Shown one piece after another: positions 4,438-5,566 of a DNA stretch of 5,566 nucleotides (position 1 is its first letter; every line of letters starts with the position of its first letter). A program made the position numbers and the translations under genes. The notes beneath the pieces were generated by a model. That model saw nothing but the letters and a program-made list of their open reading frames with translations. It was not told the DNA's origin and did not search any database. The stretch spans positions 1 through 5,566 of the forward strand of contig JACQLN010000014.1 in NCBI GenBank assembly GCA_016204035.1. The letters run 5' to 3'. The DNA is from Parcubacteria group bacterium. Lineage in GTDB: Bacteria; Patescibacteriota; Minisyncoccia; JACQLN01.

Positions 4438-4460
4438 TATACCAAGATTATCTTGGTATA
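4438..4460. repeat. perfect 23-bp palindrome between hepT and the tatD relic
   Basis: TATACCAAGAT at 4438-4448 and ATCTTGGTATA at 4450-4460 are exact complements around one base. It lies 5 bp after the hepT stop and one base from the tatD relic. As RNA it would fold into a 10-bp stem with a 3-nt loop, but no T tract follows. It may be a transcript-end structure, an operator, or a recombination scar or recognition site. Confidence 0.6.
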
Positions 4461-4465
4461 CAGAC

Positions 4466-4795
4466 CTAATTTAAAATATCTTTTACTTGTTCTTTTAGTT
4501 TCGGTAAATCTTGCTCCAACGTCTGCCAAACTGCTTTCAAGCTAACGCCAAAATATTCATGTATAAGTCGATCACGATTACTCATTATTTTTCTCCAAGG
4601 AATGACATTGTGTTTGTCCTTAAAATCTTGAGATAGATTCTTTGACGCTTCGCCGATTATTTCCAACTCTCGAATAATTCCATCTTGGAGTAATTTGTTT
4701 TTTAAAAATTCATCAAAACCTATACCGCTAGTATAACTTTCTATAGCAGTAATGGCATCCAATATATGCCGGAGATACAATTCATCTTTCTCCAT
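4466..4795 (-). CDS. hepT: HepT-like ribonuclease toxin (HEPN domain)
   Basis: An all-alpha HEPN protein of 109 residues from the ATG at 4793-4795. The hallmark RX4HXY motif is intact at R74-DRLI-H79-E-Y81, within MSNRDRLIHEYFG. The family ELEIIGEASKNLS helix is at about 43-55 and VIPWRKI at 64-70. HepT toxins are RNases, some of which cut tRNA. In the characterised systems the partner MntA silences HepT by adding AMP to the motif tyrosine; this tyrosine is present here as Y81. A TTG at 4804 would add 3 residues, but the ATG is preferred and leaves a 14-bp overlap with mntA, so translation is probably coupled. Only weak ribosome binding signals are visible. No damage is seen, so the toxin is likely active unless modified. 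Confidence 0.92.
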   Translation of the reverse strand: MEKDELYLRHILDAITAIESYTSGIGFDEFLKNKLLQDGIIRELEIIGEASKNLSQDFKDKHNVIPWRKIMSNRDRLIHEYFGVSLKAVWQTLEQDLPKLKEQVKDILN

Positions 4796-5084
4796 AAATA
4801 ACAACAGAATCTCTAATTACATTGTCCTTAATATATGGGCTGAGTGCATCTTCGGTAACAATATCCACCTCTTTACTGATGGTATCCTCAATTTCTATTT
4901 GCAACCCAGCAATATCAAACAAACTTTTGGGTTTACCAAACCTTACTAACAAATCAACATCGCTATCACTTTTGGCTTCACCCCTAGCGTAAGAACCAAA
5001 AAGCGCCGCAAAATCAACATTATTACGTTCTAAGACAGGAACCATATCTTTTTTTAGCATCTCAATATCTTTATCTTTTGACAT
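4782..5084 (-). CDS. mntA: MntA-like nucleotidyltransferase antitoxin
   Basis: A 100-residue minimal nucleotidyltransferase. The polymerase-beta-type motif GSX10DXD is complete: G30-S31 and D42-V-D44 in FGSYARGEAKSDSDVDLLV, and a third acidic residue is D74 in KEVDIV. In characterised MntA-HepT pairs this enzyme transfers AMP to a tyrosine of HepT and so acts as the antitoxin. It is first in a two-gene operon, overlapping hepT by 14 bp. The start is the ATG at 5082-5084; another ATG at 5100 is out of frame. It follows tatD by only 37 bp without a visible terminator. No confident promoter was found (the gap is AT-rich, with GATATAAAT), so it may be cotranscribed with tatD or have a weak promoter overlapping the tatD tail. 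Confidence 0.93.
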   Translation of the reverse strand: MSKDKDIEMLKKDMVPVLERNNVDFAALFGSYARGEAKSDSDVDLLVRFGKPKSLFDIAGLQIEIEDTISKEVDIVTEDALSPYIKDNVIRDSVVIYGER

Positions 5085-5121
5085 AGTAATATTGTGACAT
5101 ATTTATATCTAAGAAGCAAAA

Positions 5122-5172
5122 TTAAATCCCAAAAATCGCGCGGGCGTTTTCGTTGGTATGGTGCTGAATTTC
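5122..5172. repeat. tatD tail, intact-gene copy of the direct repeat
   Basis: Partner of 4386-4436. The longest identical run is 32 bp, at 5126-5157 and 4390-4421. The two copies lie 736 bp apart in the same orientation and enclose mntA, hepT and the 23-bp palindrome. Confidence 0.95.
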
Positions 5173-5566
5173 TTCCAAAGAAACCCCTTTTATTTCGGCG
5201 AGGCGCCTAGCGATTTCGGCCACGTAAGCCGGTTCGTTTCTTTGGCCGCGGTACGGCGCGGGCGTAACATAAGGCGCGTCGGTTTCCAGCATCATGCGGT
5301 TTATAGGCACCGCTTTTATAATCTCGTCGTAATCACGCACAAAGGTTACCACGCCGCCGAAAGTAAAAAACAAACCCATATCCAAAAGATTATTGGCTTC
5401 GCGTTCGGTGCCGCTAAAAAAATGAATGATGCCGGGCACGGTTGGCAGCTTGGAACGGTTGGCCCTTAACAAAGCGATTAAATCGGGAAAGGCCTGCCGG
5501 CAGTGTATCATTAAAGGTTTTTTTAGCTCGTAGGCCAACTCTATATGCTGAACAAAGGCCGTTTCC
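5122..5566 (-). CDS. tatD: TatD-family metal-dependent hydrolase/DNase, C-terminal part
   Basis: TIM-barrel metal-dependent hydrolase, linked in other bacteria to 3'-5' DNase activity and DNA repair. The frame is open to the right edge, giving 147 visible residues; the N-terminal HxH metal site and the catalytic Glu region are outside the window. Visible family marks: PLMIHCRQAF (metal-binding His), PGIIHFFSGTEREA (second His, usually HxFSG), LETDAPYVTPAPYRGQRNEP (catalytic Asp and signature loop) and the closing helix TNENARAIFGI. The gene therefore continues beyond 5538, where a TTG could be mistaken for a start; in frame upstream it reads ETAFVQHIE. The last 16 codons and stop are duplicated at 4386-4436 on the far side of the mntA-hepT cassette, so the present 3' end may have been supplied by the incoming DNA. 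Confidence 0.95.
   Translation of the reverse strand, partial: ETAFVQHIELAYELKKPLMIHCRQAFPDLIALLRANRSKLPTVPGIIHFFSGTEREANNLLDMGLFFTFGGVVTFVRDYDEIIKAVPINRMMLETDAPYVTPAPYRGQRNEPAYVAEIARRLAEIKGVSLEEIQHHTNENARAIFGI

Overview
All eight protein-coding genes in this 5.6 kb window lie on the minus strand. In transcription order they are: tatD (5' part outside the window), mntA, hepT, a high-GC gene of unknown function, a RelB/Phd-type antitoxin, a RelE/ParE-type toxin, leuS, and tsaC (3' part outside the window). The backbone is moderately AT-rich with short intergenic gaps. leuS carries several short repeat-like insertions inside its frame. That combination, plus small toxin-antitoxin pairs and an isolated high-GC hypothetical gene, suggests a Candidate Phyla Radiation (Patescibacteria, Parcubacteria-like) genome. 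This is a judgement from general appearance; there is no rRNA or other marker in the window.

The two ends are core genes: tsaC (tRNA t6A synthesis) and leuS (leucyl-tRNA synthetase) on the left, and tatD (metal-dependent DNase/hydrolase) on the right. The 2.1 kb between leuS and tatD is an accessory zone of three independent cassettes. First, MntA/HepT sits against the 3' end of tatD, and beyond it lies a second copy of the last 16 tatD codons plus a stop; the two copies differ only at synonymous positions. Second, a GC-rich gene has its own near-consensus promoter, strong ribosome binding site and strong terminator. Third, a RelBE-like pair is bracketed by two 36-bp direct repeats (35 of 36 identical), each holding the tail of a terminator and the -35 region of a promoter. 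One copy serves the toxin-antitoxin pair and the other serves leuS. Both toxin-antitoxin cassettes therefore carry a duplicated piece of the neighbouring gene's end or promoter, as expected if they arrived without breaking the host gene.

leuS contains a 73-bp palindromic, multi-hairpin segment in frame, a 14-bp inverted repeat joined to an AT-rich stretch, a 7-bp unit repeated three times, and a 22-bp near-tandem repeat. All fall where LeuRS families normally have variable loops, so the enzyme is probably functional. The leuS-tsaC gap is filled by a 130-bp nested inverted repeat that may be a mobile palindromic element or a structured RNA. I found no tRNA, rRNA, CRISPR array, transposase or integrase gene.
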